Source: Acidimicrobiia bacterium (GTDB lineage Bacteria > Actinomycetota > Acidimicrobiia > Spongiisociales > UBA5794). Taken from it: DNA of 18,713 nt. The DNA lies in contig JAUXCV010000008.1 of assembly GCA_030618675.1 (NCBI GenBank), positions 1-18,713 of the forward strand, written 5' to 3'. Positions 6,946-14,156 of this stretch are shown one piece after another; within the stretch, counting starts at the first letter, position 1, and every line of letters begins with the position of its first letter. A program made the translations under genes and the position numbers. Under the pieces are notes generated by a model that was not told where the DNA came from, made no database searches, and worked only from the letters and a program-made list of their open reading frames with translations.

Positions 6946-8901
6946 TCACTCCAACAACCCCAGGTCCCGCAGGTACGCATCGGACGAGGGCTCGCGGCCG
7001 AGGAAGGCACGGAGATGCTCGATAGCGTCACGGGAGTGGCCGCGCGCGAGCACCTCGCTGCGGTACCGGGAGCCGACTTCGGGGCTGAGCACGCCCTCGT
7101 GAGAGAAGACCGAGAACATGTCGTCTCCGTAGACCTTGGCCCATTGGTAGCCGTAGTAGCCGGCGCCGTACCCGCCCATGAGGTGCCCGAATGATGCCGC
7201 GAAGTGCGTGTCGTCGTGATACGGGATCAGCGTCAGGGCGAAGGCATCACGGGTGGCCTGATCGATGTCGACGTCGCCGTGGCCTGTGTGAATCGCAAGG
7301 TCGAACTTGCCGAGGAACGCCTGCCTCAGCGTGGTGAGGGCGGTGTTCTGATCCCGCGCAGCGACGAGTCGCTCGACGAGATCCGACGGGATCATCTCGC
7401 CGGTCTCGTAGTGACGGGCGAACCGTTGGAGCACCTCCGGTTCCCACGTCCAGTGCTCCATGATCTGTGACGGCGCTTCGACGAAGTCCCATTCGGTTTC
7501 GTATCCGGCGAACCGGGGATGGTCGACTTCGGTCAGACAGAAGTGCAGGACGTGCCCGAATTCGTGGAACAGGGTCAGCACCTCATCGTGCTTGAGGAGC
7601 GATGGGGACCCCGGTCCCGGCTTCGTGAAGTTCGCGACGATCGCAGCAACCGGCTTTCGGTAGCTGCCGTCGTCCAATCTCATGCCCCCGGTGATCGCGA
7701 AGCACGCGGCATGGCCGAACTTGCCGTCGCGCGGGAAGAGATCGGCGTAGAAATAGGCGACCGGGTCCTCCGATCCGCGGTTCCGGATTTCGTACAGCTT
7801 GACGTCGTCGTGCCAGGCGCCGGTCTCTTCGATCTGGCGGTACTCGAGGCCGAAGACATCGCCGGTGATCTCGAACATGCCGTCCATGACGGTGTCGAGA
7901 GGGAAGTACTCGGCGATCTCGTTCTGATCGATCCCGTACTCCCGGCGCCGTTGCTGGGTGTGGTAGTACACCCAGTCCCACGGCTGAATCGGTTCGTCTC
8001 CGATGTCCGAGGACGCCAGGCTCTGGAGCGCGGCAAGTTCGATTCGACCGCGTTCGGTGAGACCGGGGATGATCGATGAGTAGAGCTCATCGACTGCTTC
8101 GGTGTTCGCCATCTTGGTCTCCATGGCGTATTCGGCCCATGTGTCGTAGCCGAGGATCTCTGCGATCTCCTCGCGGGTAGAGACGGCTTCGGCGAGGAGG
8201 GGTGAGTTCTCTTCGGCGGCGCGATTCCAGAACTTGAACTGCATCCGACGGCGCAGATCCCGGTTCTCTGCCTCTTCGACGAACGGGATGTAGTCCGGGT
8301 AGCTCATCGAGACCCGGAACGTGTCTTTCGACCCGCCGGGTCCGAGGCGCTCGACGTAGGCGTCCGGCAGTCCGGCGAGGTCGTCTCTGGTCATGTCGAT
8401 GCCGTCGTCCCACTCGTCGAGGTTGCTGCTGAACGCGACTTGGAGTTCGATGAGTCGCTGCCGGAGTTCCCGAAGATGCTCACGATCTGCGGTGTCGAGA
8501 TCGTGGCCGGCTCGACGGAGATCGCGGAGCCAGAACTCGAGGCTGCGCGCCTCGAGGCCGTCGAGATCCCGGGCGTTATCCGTCGTCGCATATGAGCGGA
8601 TCGCTGCCGCGAGATCGGAGCGCATGACGAGGTCTGATCCCCATTTGGCGATCCTCTCTTCGGCGGCGACACCGGCGGCGCGCACATCGGCATCGGTGTG
8701 GACCCTTGCCATGAAAGCTCCCCGGCCCGAGGCGTCGGAGATCACCACCCCCGCGCGGTCAAGCGGGGCCATGGTGTTCGAATAGATCCGGGGTTCGCCG
8801 GCGGCAACCGCGGAATCAACCTCAGCATCGGCTTGAGCGATAGCGGCGTTGGTGATCTCAGTGACGCCGGTGGCGGTGATGGCGGTGTAGTCGTAGAGCA
8901 T
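6946..8901 (-). CDS. M3 family zinc oligopeptidase (thimet oligopeptidase-like)
   Basis: Predicted cytoplasmic metallopeptidase that cleaves short peptides. The 651-residue length fits family M3 (about 600-700). Seen: the zinc-binding HEFGH at 446-450 with catalytic Glu447 and ligands His446 and His450, then the third ligand Glu475 in DFVEAPSQIMEHW, the usual M3 arrangement. Near the C-terminus an FGHLMGGYGAGYYGYQW stretch matches the conserved Gly/Tyr-rich substrate loop. No signal peptide or membrane segment is visible. The ATG at 8901 has no Shine-Dalgarno, but a TACCCT box ends 7 nt before it, so this gene may have its own leaderless promoter inside the minus-strand block. It lies 39 nt after the EEP-fold gene and 79 nt before GH57. 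Subfamily (Dcp, OpdA or thimet) is not resolved. Confidence 0.93.
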   Translation of the reverse strand: MLYDYTAITATGVTEITNAAIAQADAEVDSAVAAGEPRIYSNTMAPLDRAGVVISDASGRGAFMARVHTDADVRAAGVAAEERIAKWGSDLVMRSDLAAAIRSYATTDNARDLDGLEARSLEFWLRDLRRAGHDLDTADREHLRELRQRLIELQVAFSSNLDEWDDGIDMTRDDLAGLPDAYVERLGPGGSKDTFRVSMSYPDYIPFVEEAENRDLRRRMQFKFWNRAAEENSPLLAEAVSTREEIAEILGYDTWAEYAMETKMANTEAVDELYSSIIPGLTERGRIELAALQSLASSDIGDEPIQPWDWVYYHTQQRRREYGIDQNEIAEYFPLDTVMDGMFEITGDVFGLEYRQIEETGAWHDDVKLYEIRNRGSEDPVAYFYADLFPRDGKFGHAACFAITGGMRLDDGSYRKPVAAIVANFTKPGPGSPSLLKHDEVLTLFHEFGHVLHFCLTEVDHPRFAGYETEWDFVEAPSQIMEHWTWEPEVLQRFARHYETGEMIPSDLVERLVAARDQNTALTTLRQAFLGKFDLAIHTGHGDVDIDQATRDAFALTLIPYHDDTHFAASFGHLMGGYGAGYYGYQWAKVYGDDMFSVFSHEGVLSPEVGSRYRSEVLARGHSRDAIEHLRAFLGREPSSDAYLRDLGLLE

Positions 8902-8908
8902 GGCCGGG

Positions 8909-8914
8909 AGGGTA
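8909..8914 (-). promoter_or_regulatory. -10 candidate for a leaderless M3 peptidase mRNA
   Basis: TACCCT on the minus strand fits TANNNT and is separated by 7 nt from the peptidase ATG at 8901, so the predicted transcription start is at or next to the start codon. The gap contains no GGAGG-like site. No clear -35 was recognised. Confidence 0.45.
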
Positions 8915-8940
8915 CCGGGCGAAGTGGATTGCTCAGGAAA

Positions 8941-9912
8941 CTAGCCGGTGTGAGACACGTCGAACAGCAGGGGCCGGTGAACGGGGCCGAGATCAGGTCC
9001 GACCGAACGGTACGGCACCGTGATCGCTCCGGTGTAGACGGCATGATCGACCGGCAGACCGGTGTAGCTGCCGACGAACGGCCAGTCGTACGACGGCCAT
9101 GTCGCGGTGTACCCGAACCCGTCTTCCGAGTTGGTCATTCCTTCGGAGAGCAGGCCGAAAGCGTGGGACCACCGGGAGGTTTCGAGATTCCCGGTCATGA
9201 CAACCGGGCCTTCCATCTGCAGAGCGGCGGCATTCACAGTTGCGAACCGCTCGGCACGGTCGTCGGCGGCAGACGTGGAACCGGGGTTCCGAACGGCAAT
9301 TCCGATCACCGTCACCGTCCCGGCTTCGGTCTCGACGCGAACGGTTAGATCCGCACCGGGTGCCGGCGGGAGGGGTGAGACTGCTGCGTCGCGATGGACG
9401 AGGACGAGCGATCGACCGGTTGCCCCGTCGGCGATGGGCGTGGCGACGATTCGGTAAGGGACGCCGCTGTCGTCCAGCGTTGCCTCCCAATCTCCACTCG
9501 CGTTGTGAAGCAATGCGATATCGGCATGTTCCTGATCGATCCATTCGACGATCTCACGGTGCTGATCGGATGACTCTCCGGTATCGAGGCTGATGATCCT
9601 GATGCCATCGGTCGAGACGGCGGCCGTTTGTGTGGCCAGCCACATCGGAGCCAGGAGAACGGCGTTCGCGACGGCTGCAAGAAGGAAGAGAGAAGAGAGG
9701 GCACTACGGAAGACGAAGCCGTAGATGACGGCAGTCGTCACCAGGATCACAACATAGGGGAATCGCAGATCGGCGAGTCGATCGAATCCCCACCAGGTCG
9801 CGCCGAAGAACCCGAAGACGGTACCGAGCGTTGCGGCTGTGCCGGAGAGGAACAGGAGAAGGGAGAAGAGTCTGCGTCCGGGTTTGGCTCCGGTCGAGTT
9901 CTTCCCTGCCAT
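8941..9912 (-). CDS. Membrane-anchored endonuclease/exonuclease/phosphatase-fold protein (VanJ-like), active site apparently degenerate
   Basis: The 323-residue protein starts with a basic segment and three hydrophobic helices (about 14-38, 51-68, 70-92), then an EEP-fold domain (about 103-320). With a cytoplasmic N-terminus the domain would face outside, as in VanJ-like proteins. The order of segments follows the family, but key residues are changed: the early catalytic Asn is Asp110 (SLDTG), the metal-binding Glu of the LQE motif is Asn137 (LLHN), GDFN has become GNLE at 241-244, and the final SDHRP has become PVHRP at 310-314. Asp289-His290 are kept. A binding rather than catalytic role is therefore inferred. 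The frame is open to 10023, but the ATG at 9912 overlaps the upstream lipoprotein stop as TGATG and precedes the first membrane helix. Fold assignment is moderately secure; function is unknown. Confidence 0.72.
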   Translation of the reverse strand: MAGKNSTGAKPGRRLFSLLLFLSGTAATLGTVFGFFGATWWGFDRLADLRFPYVVILVTTAVIYGFVFRSALSSLFLLAAVANAVLLAPMWLATQTAAVSTDGIRIISLDTGESSDQHREIVEWIDQEHADIALLHNASGDWEATLDDSGVPYRIVATPIADGATGRSLVLVHRDAAVSPLPPAPGADLTVRVETEAGTVTVIGIAVRNPGSTSAADDRAERFATVNAAALQMEGPVVMTGNLETSRWSHAFGLLSEGMTNSEDGFGYTATWPSYDWPFVGSYTGLPVDHAVYTGAITVPYRSVGPDLGPVHRPLLFDVSHTG

Positions 9913-11498
9913 CAGTTTCCGAGAGCGTAGAAGAATCCGTCGCGGGATCCCACGTATATCCGGCCGTTCCACACTGCCGGGGTCGACTCGATACAGGCGC
10001 CGGTACCCACGGTCGCGTCCCACAGATGCTGCGGTGAACGAGGATCGGCGAGGTCATAGGCCCGGAAACCGGAATGATCGGTGAGGCAGTCGACACCGAC
10101 GACGAGCGTGTCATCGGCGATGACCGGCGATGACCAGGCGTTGCCACCGATGAAATCCTGCCAGATCGTTTCCCCGGTGGCAGTATCGACGGCGAGGAGG
10201 TCGCCTGCATCGGTCGCTACGAAGAGCACGCCGGCATCGGCATGGAGGGCCGGCGTCGCCCAGGCACCGGCGTCCTGTCCTCGGGCAGCCGATAGATCGA
10301 CAGACCACACCACCGGATCGTCGGGGTTGTTCGGATCGAGTTTGGCGAGGTCGCCGACCTCGCGAACCCGGCGTGCAGCGGTGTTGTTCTTCTTCGCCGT
10401 ATCGGCGTGTGAGACAACGTAGAGGAAGCCGTCCCGATCGATGCTGATCGTGGCATCGGTATCGTCGCCGTTCCAGAAGTCGAAGAAGATCTCGCCGTTT
10501 CCAGATTCGATATCCGAGACGTCCACGCCGACCACGCGTCCTGCGGACGTGGAGAAGTAGGCTCGTTGATCGAAGACGGCTGTTGAACTCTCGACCGAGT
10601 GTTGGCGCCCGAAGATCTCCGTCAGTTCATCGGTCCATGTAGAGATCTGATACACGACCTGTGGGTCGATGGTGACCTTCCCGTCGGCGTCGTACCCACG
10701 GTTGAGCTTCACTGCGAACCACCACGAGTTCTCTCCGCCCTCGTACATGATGTCGTCGATGATGACCGGGTTCGAATCCCAGTCGTCGTTCCAGATCCCC
10801 TCCACCGACTTGGCATGGAGTGACCACACCTCCCGGGGTTCATCACCGTCGAGGGCGATGATGCGGAATCGCGGGTCGCGAGAACCCGTGTAGAGCAGAG
10901 GGAACCCATCCGGGTCGAGGGTCACAGAGCCTTTGATGATGTCGCCCATGTCGAAATCGGGGCGTGTGCGTTCACCGGTGGCGGCGTTGAGGAAGTGGAT
11001 CTGCTTGTCGTATGCGCCGAAGATCACTTCGGTGATCCCGTCGGGACGCTCCCACACGACCGGCTGGCCCGTCCACCCGCTTCCGCACCAGACTTTCGGG
11101 TCCTTGCCGACCGGGGACTGCCCGCACATGGAGTCGTCGGGGAAGCGCCAGGACACGTCGGGTGCTGTTGCCGGCACGGGCCCTGACCCGAAGAAGGTCC
11201 TGGTCGGGTTGCCGCGGAACATCGTCAAGCCGACAACCTCACCCCACGGCTCGCCGGCGCTCTCCGGGGGAACGACTCCCTCGGATCGCTGAGGAACCGT
11301 CGTGGTCGTTGAAGTCGACGAGGGGACGGTCGTCGGTGCCGGGTCTCCGGGTCGGGTCGTCTCAGTCCCGGGGAGGGTTGTGACGGGGGCGAAGGTCGTT
11401 GTTGAGGCATTCGGGTCGACCGGGATCACGTCGGCGCCGGCCACGCACGCGGCGGCGACGAGGCTGAGGGCGATGACGATGAGGATCACGCGACGCAT
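9912..11498 (-). CDS. Beta-propeller (PQQ-like repeat) lipoprotein
   Basis: Predicted lipid-anchored extracytoplasmic protein of 528 residues. It begins MRRVILIVIALSLVAAAC, a signal peptide with Cys18 as the lipidation site, followed by a Thr/Pro/Ser-rich linker (about 28-72). The rest (about 85-528) is built of beta-propeller repeats of the outer-membrane-assembly/PQQ-enzyme type, for example GDLLAVDTATGETIW and the final IYVGSRDGFFYALGN. No quinone-dehydrogenase catalytic residues were recognised, so a scaffold or ligand-binding role is more likely. The frame is open to 11564, but the ATG at 11498 places the signal peptide correctly, and a TACACT box ends 8 nt before it with no good Shine-Dalgarno. 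Its stop overlaps the EEP-fold gene by 1 nt, and both products would face the same side of the membrane. It is divergent from yihY and is the first gene of the minus-strand block. Confidence 0.82.
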   Translation of the reverse strand: MRRVILIVIALSLVAAACVAGADVIPVDPNASTTTFAPVTTLPGTETTRPGDPAPTTVPSSTSTTTTVPQRSEGVVPPESAGEPWGEVVGLTMFRGNPTRTFFGSGPVPATAPDVSWRFPDDSMCGQSPVGKDPKVWCGSGWTGQPVVWERPDGITEVIFGAYDKQIHFLNAATGERTRPDFDMGDIIKGSVTLDPDGFPLLYTGSRDPRFRIIALDGDEPREVWSLHAKSVEGIWNDDWDSNPVIIDDIMYEGGENSWWFAVKLNRGYDADGKVTIDPQVVYQISTWTDELTEIFGRQHSVESSTAVFDQRAYFSTSAGRVVGVDVSDIESGNGEIFFDFWNGDDTDATISIDRDGFLYVVSHADTAKKNNTAARRVREVGDLAKLDPNNPDDPVVWSVDLSAARGQDAGAWATPALHADAGVLFVATDAGDLLAVDTATGETIWQDFIGGNAWSSPVIADDTLVVGVDCLTDHSGFRAYDLADPRSPQHLWDATVGTGACIESTPAVWNGRIYVGSRDGFFYALGN

Positions 11499-11506
11499 TG
11501 TCCAAG

Positions 11507-11512
11507 AGTGTA
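11507..11512 (-). promoter_or_regulatory. -10 candidate for the propeller lipoprotein (leaderless or near-leaderless)
   Basis: TACACT on the minus strand is a good TANNNT match and lies 8 nt upstream of the lipoprotein ATG at 11498. The predicted transcription start is within about 2 nt of the start codon. The -35 region is not convincing: a TTGCGA exists, but with a spacer near 20 nt. It shares the 64-bp divergent intergenic region with the yihY promoter. Confidence 0.5.
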
Positions 11513-11550
11513 GGAACCGGGATGTTTTCTGCTCGCAACCGCGGGAGTCG

Positions 11551-11556
11551 TATCCT
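11551..11556 (+). promoter_or_regulatory. -10 candidate for the yihY-ABC-PLP operon (leaderless)
   Basis: TATCCT fits TANNNT and is followed by 6 nt and then the yihY ATG at 11563, so the A of the start codon would be +1 exactly. No Shine-Dalgarno sequence lies before this ATG. The -35 match is weak. This would drive the whole four-gene plus-strand operon. Confidence 0.5.
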
Positions 11557-11562
11557 CGGCCC

Positions 11563-12393
11563 ATGCGTGCGCTGCCTCCTCGTCTTGATCCGCTTCGGAC
11601 CGCCTACGCGCGCATCATGGGCGCCGATCCGTTCTTGATGGCGGCGGCGATCGCGTACAACGCGTTCTTCGCCCTCGTTCCCTTGGCATTCGCCGCGGTG
11701 GCCGGTCTCTCGATGGTCGGAACTGGCGGAGATGCCGCCGAACGGGTCGAGGCCATGATCGCTAACGGGTTTCCAGAGCAAGTAAGCACGTTCGTCATCG
11801 GGATCTTCGACGAGGCCCGGGACGCCGTGGGCGACTTGGGATCCGTTGTGCTCGGGCTCTCTCTGCTGGTAGCTCTCTGGTCCGGATCGCGGGCGATCTA
11901 TGCCGTGCAGAAAGCGCTCCGACTCATCGAGCGTGCGGAAGAGCACCGGCCATACTGGAAGACGCGCGGATTGGGCATCCTCTTCACGCTCGGCGCGGGG
12001 ATCGCATTGATCGTCGGATACGTCATCGTCATCTTCGGAGACTGGGTCACGACGGCTCTGAAGCACTTCGGTATCCATGTGGGATCGGTGACGTGGATCA
12101 GCGGTGCGGTCCTGATCGGATGGGTGGTCGTGGTGCTGTATGCCATCTACGAGTGGGGGACGCCGACTCAGATCCGGCGCCCGTTTGTCGCTGCCGTCGT
12201 GGCAACGGGGATCCTGACCGTCACCACTGCGGTGGCCGCCATCGTTCTGCCCGATATCAGCGGTGGCACGATCGCGGCGCTCGGAACCGTCGGCGTGGTC
12301 CTGCTCTGGTCGTACATCATCGGCCTCGTCGTGATCGTGGTTCCGGCGATCGTCCCATCCATCGAAGACGTCATCCGGGGCACCACGAAGTGA
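11563..12393 (+). CDS. YihY/BrkB family inner-membrane protein
   Basis: The 276-residue protein has six predicted membrane helices (about 24-48, 88-110, 128-152, 168-190, 198-220, 225-253). It has the typical YihY/BrkB opening: a short basic/amphipathic N-terminus, then AIAYNAFFALVPLAF, where the family has a conserved A-Y-x-x-x-x-L-x-P-L pattern. The family was once misannotated as ribonuclease BN; its real function is unknown, with transport or envelope roles suggested. The frame is open further upstream (to 11302), but that part overlaps the divergent lipoprotein gene; the ATG at 11563 is where the conserved sequence starts and where the leaderless promoter points. Its stop overlaps the next gene's GTG as GTGA, so it is the first gene of a coupled operon with the ABC exporter. 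Confidence 0.88.
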   Translation: MRALPPRLDPLRTAYARIMGADPFLMAAAIAYNAFFALVPLAFAAVAGLSMVGTGGDAAERVEAMIANGFPEQVSTFVIGIFDEARDAVGDLGSVVLGLSLLVALWSGSRAIYAVQKALRLIERAEEHRPYWKTRGLGILFTLGAGIALIVGYVIVIFGDWVTTALKHFGIHVGSVTWISGAVLIGWVVVVLYAIYEWGTPTQIRRPFVAAVVATGILTVTTAVAAIVLPDISGGTIAALGTVGVVLLWSYIIGLVVIVVPAIVPSIEDVIRGTTK

Positions 12394-14156
12394 ACGCGGA
12401 GCGGTCGACCGTCGACATGAAATCCGGCATCGGGCTTCTCGCCAAGACGGTGCGGTCCTATCCGAGGGACGGAACGATCGCGATGCTCGGTGCGCTCGTC
12501 TGGATGGCTTCGGTGGTCGCCATCCCGTACGTCGTCAAGTTGATCATCGACGACGCGATTCTCGAAGGTCGACGGGATCTGTTGCTCCCTTTCGTTGCCC
12601 TGTTGGCGGTCATCGGGTTGGTCCAGGCGATCGGAATGGGGTTCCGGCGCTATTTCGGATTCCGGCTCTCCTATCGTGCCGAGGCCGATCTGAGGGGCCG
12701 GATGTTCGCTCACATCCAGCGCCTCGCGTTCTCATTCCACGACATCACACCGACCGGACAGCTGATGTCGCGAGCGTCGTCGGATCTGTCCCAGATCCGC
12801 TTGATTCTCATGATGCTGCCGATCGTGGTCGCCAACATCGCGATGTTCTTCGTCGTGGTCATCGTGCTCGTTGTGATCGATCCGGTGCTGGGTCTCGTCG
12901 CCTCGCTGACCGTCCCCGCTCTGGTTCTCACGGCGAACAGGTTGGCAAGCCGCATCATCGGTCTCTCCTTCAGTGTTCAGCAGAAGATCGCCGATCTAGC
13001 CGAGGTCGTCGAGGAGACGGTTGCGGGCATCGAGGTCGTGAAGGCATACGGTCAGGAGCGCCGCGAAGAACAGCGCTTGAAGAGAGCCGCTCTCGCGATC
13101 TATGAAGACACGATCCAGATCGCTCGGTACCGGTCGAGGTACGGGCCGCTCTTCGAACTGATCCCGTCCTTCGGGACCGTCGCTGTGCTGTGGATCGGCG
13201 GGTTCCGGGTCATCGACGGGGCTCTGACGCCGGGTGAGTTCGTGGCGTTCACGCAGTATCTCGCCGTCCTGATCCTCCCACTGATGATCACCGGTTGGTT
13301 CTTCGCCAACCTGCCGCGGGCGGCCGCTTCCGCATCCCGGATCGAAGAACTCCTCGCAACCGACCCGGTCATCGAGAACCCAGCGACGCCCGTCCAATTG
13401 CCGGACGGTCCGGGGGAGATCCGATTCTCCGACGTTCGTTTCGCGTATCCAGGGGGCGGACCCGTACTCGATGGGATGGATCTTGTCGTGCCCGGTGGTG
13501 CTGCCGTGGCTCTCGTCGGAACGACGGGTTCGGGCAAGACGACGATCACCAATCTCGTGCCCCGCTTCTACGATGTTGCTGCGGGAGCCGTCACGATCGA
13601 CGGGGTCGATGTTCGAGATCTCGATCTGGACGATCTGCGGTCCGAGGTCGCCATCGTGTTCCAAGAAACGTTCCTGTTCTCAGCGTCGATCGCTGAGAAC
13701 ATCCGTGTCGGCGATCCCGATGCCGACGATCGCAGAGTGCGTTCGGCGGCCCGACTTGCTCAAGCCCACGATTTCGTCTGCTCGATGACGGATGGATACG
13801 ACACGGTGATCGGCGAGCGGGGCCACACGCTGTCCGGTGGACAGCGCCAGCGGATCGCCCTCGCCAGGAGTGTTCTGCGCGATCCGCGCATTCTCATCCT
13901 CGACGATGCGACGTCATCGGTTGACGCCATCGTGGAGGCAGAGATCCAGGATGCCCTCAGACACGTCATGGCAGGGCGAACGACGCTGATCATCGCCCAC
14001 CGGACCTCGACCCTGGCCCTCGCAGACCTGGTGGTGTTCCTGGAAGACGGTGCGATCGTCGGCGTCGGGACTCACGATGAACTCCTCGAGACGATCCCGA
14101 GATACGGGGTAGTCCTCGCCCGTGATGAGGAACGGGCTACCGGAGGAGCGCCATGA
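12390..14156 (+). CDS. ABC exporter half-transporter, subunit with degenerate ATP site
   Basis: Fused transmembrane plus nucleotide-binding protein of 588 residues (type IV/ABCB-like exporter). The six-helix membrane domain covers about 20-320. The NBD shows Walker A GTTGSGKTT with Lys383, Q-loop Gln425, canonical signature LSGGQ at 481-485, Walker B ILILDD with Asp505 and switch His537. The residue after the Walker B Asp is Asp506, not the catalytic Glu, which marks the degenerate site of heterodimeric exporters (TM287/288 or BmrCD type). Its own signature is intact and would complete the active site of the partner encoded next. The GTG at 12390 overlaps the yihY stop (GTGA) and is preferred; the ATG at 12417 (579 residues) is an alternative without a well-placed Shine-Dalgarno. 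The substrate cannot be told. The 3' end overlaps the next subunit gene by 4 nt. Confidence 0.93.
   Translation: MNAERSTVDMKSGIGLLAKTVRSYPRDGTIAMLGALVWMASVVAIPYVVKLIIDDAILEGRRDLLLPFVALLAVIGLVQAIGMGFRRYFGFRLSYRAEADLRGRMFAHIQRLAFSFHDITPTGQLMSRASSDLSQIRLILMMLPIVVANIAMFFVVVIVLVVIDPVLGLVASLTVPALVLTANRLASRIIGLSFSVQQKIADLAEVVEETVAGIEVVKAYGQERREEQRLKRAALAIYEDTIQIARYRSRYGPLFELIPSFGTVAVLWIGGFRVIDGALTPGEFVAFTQYLAVLILPLMITGWFFANLPRAAASASRIEELLATDPVIENPATPVQLPDGPGEIRFSDVRFAYPGGGPVLDGMDLVVPGGAAVALVGTTGSGKTTITNLVPRFYDVAAGAVTIDGVDVRDLDLDDLRSEVAIVFQETFLFSASIAENIRVGDPDADDRRVRSAARLAQAHDFVCSMTDGYDTVIGERGHTLSGGQRQRIALARSVLRDPRILILDDATSSVDAIVEAEIQDALRHVMAGRTTLIIAHRTSTLALADLVVFLEDGAIVGVGTHDELLETIPRYGVVLARDEERATGGAP
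14142..14148 (+). promoter_or_regulatory. Shine-Dalgarno site deciding the second ABC subunit start
   Basis: GGAGGAG ends 4 nt before the ATG at 14153, inside the 3' end of the first ABC gene. It favours this ATG over a second in-frame ATG at 14162, for which the spacing would be about 13 nt. It contrasts with the missing Shine-Dalgarno of the promoter-proximal genes. Confidence 0.75.

Noticed and set aside
6867..7031. N-terminal extension of the GH57 frame
   Set aside because: It would run through the double hairpin and into the peptidase 3' end and would bury the lipoprotein signal peptide 55 residues inside the protein.
11563..12393. Ribonuclease BN annotation for the YihY/BrkB protein
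   Set aside because: This name is a historical misannotation; the protein is a six-helix membrane protein with no nuclease motif.
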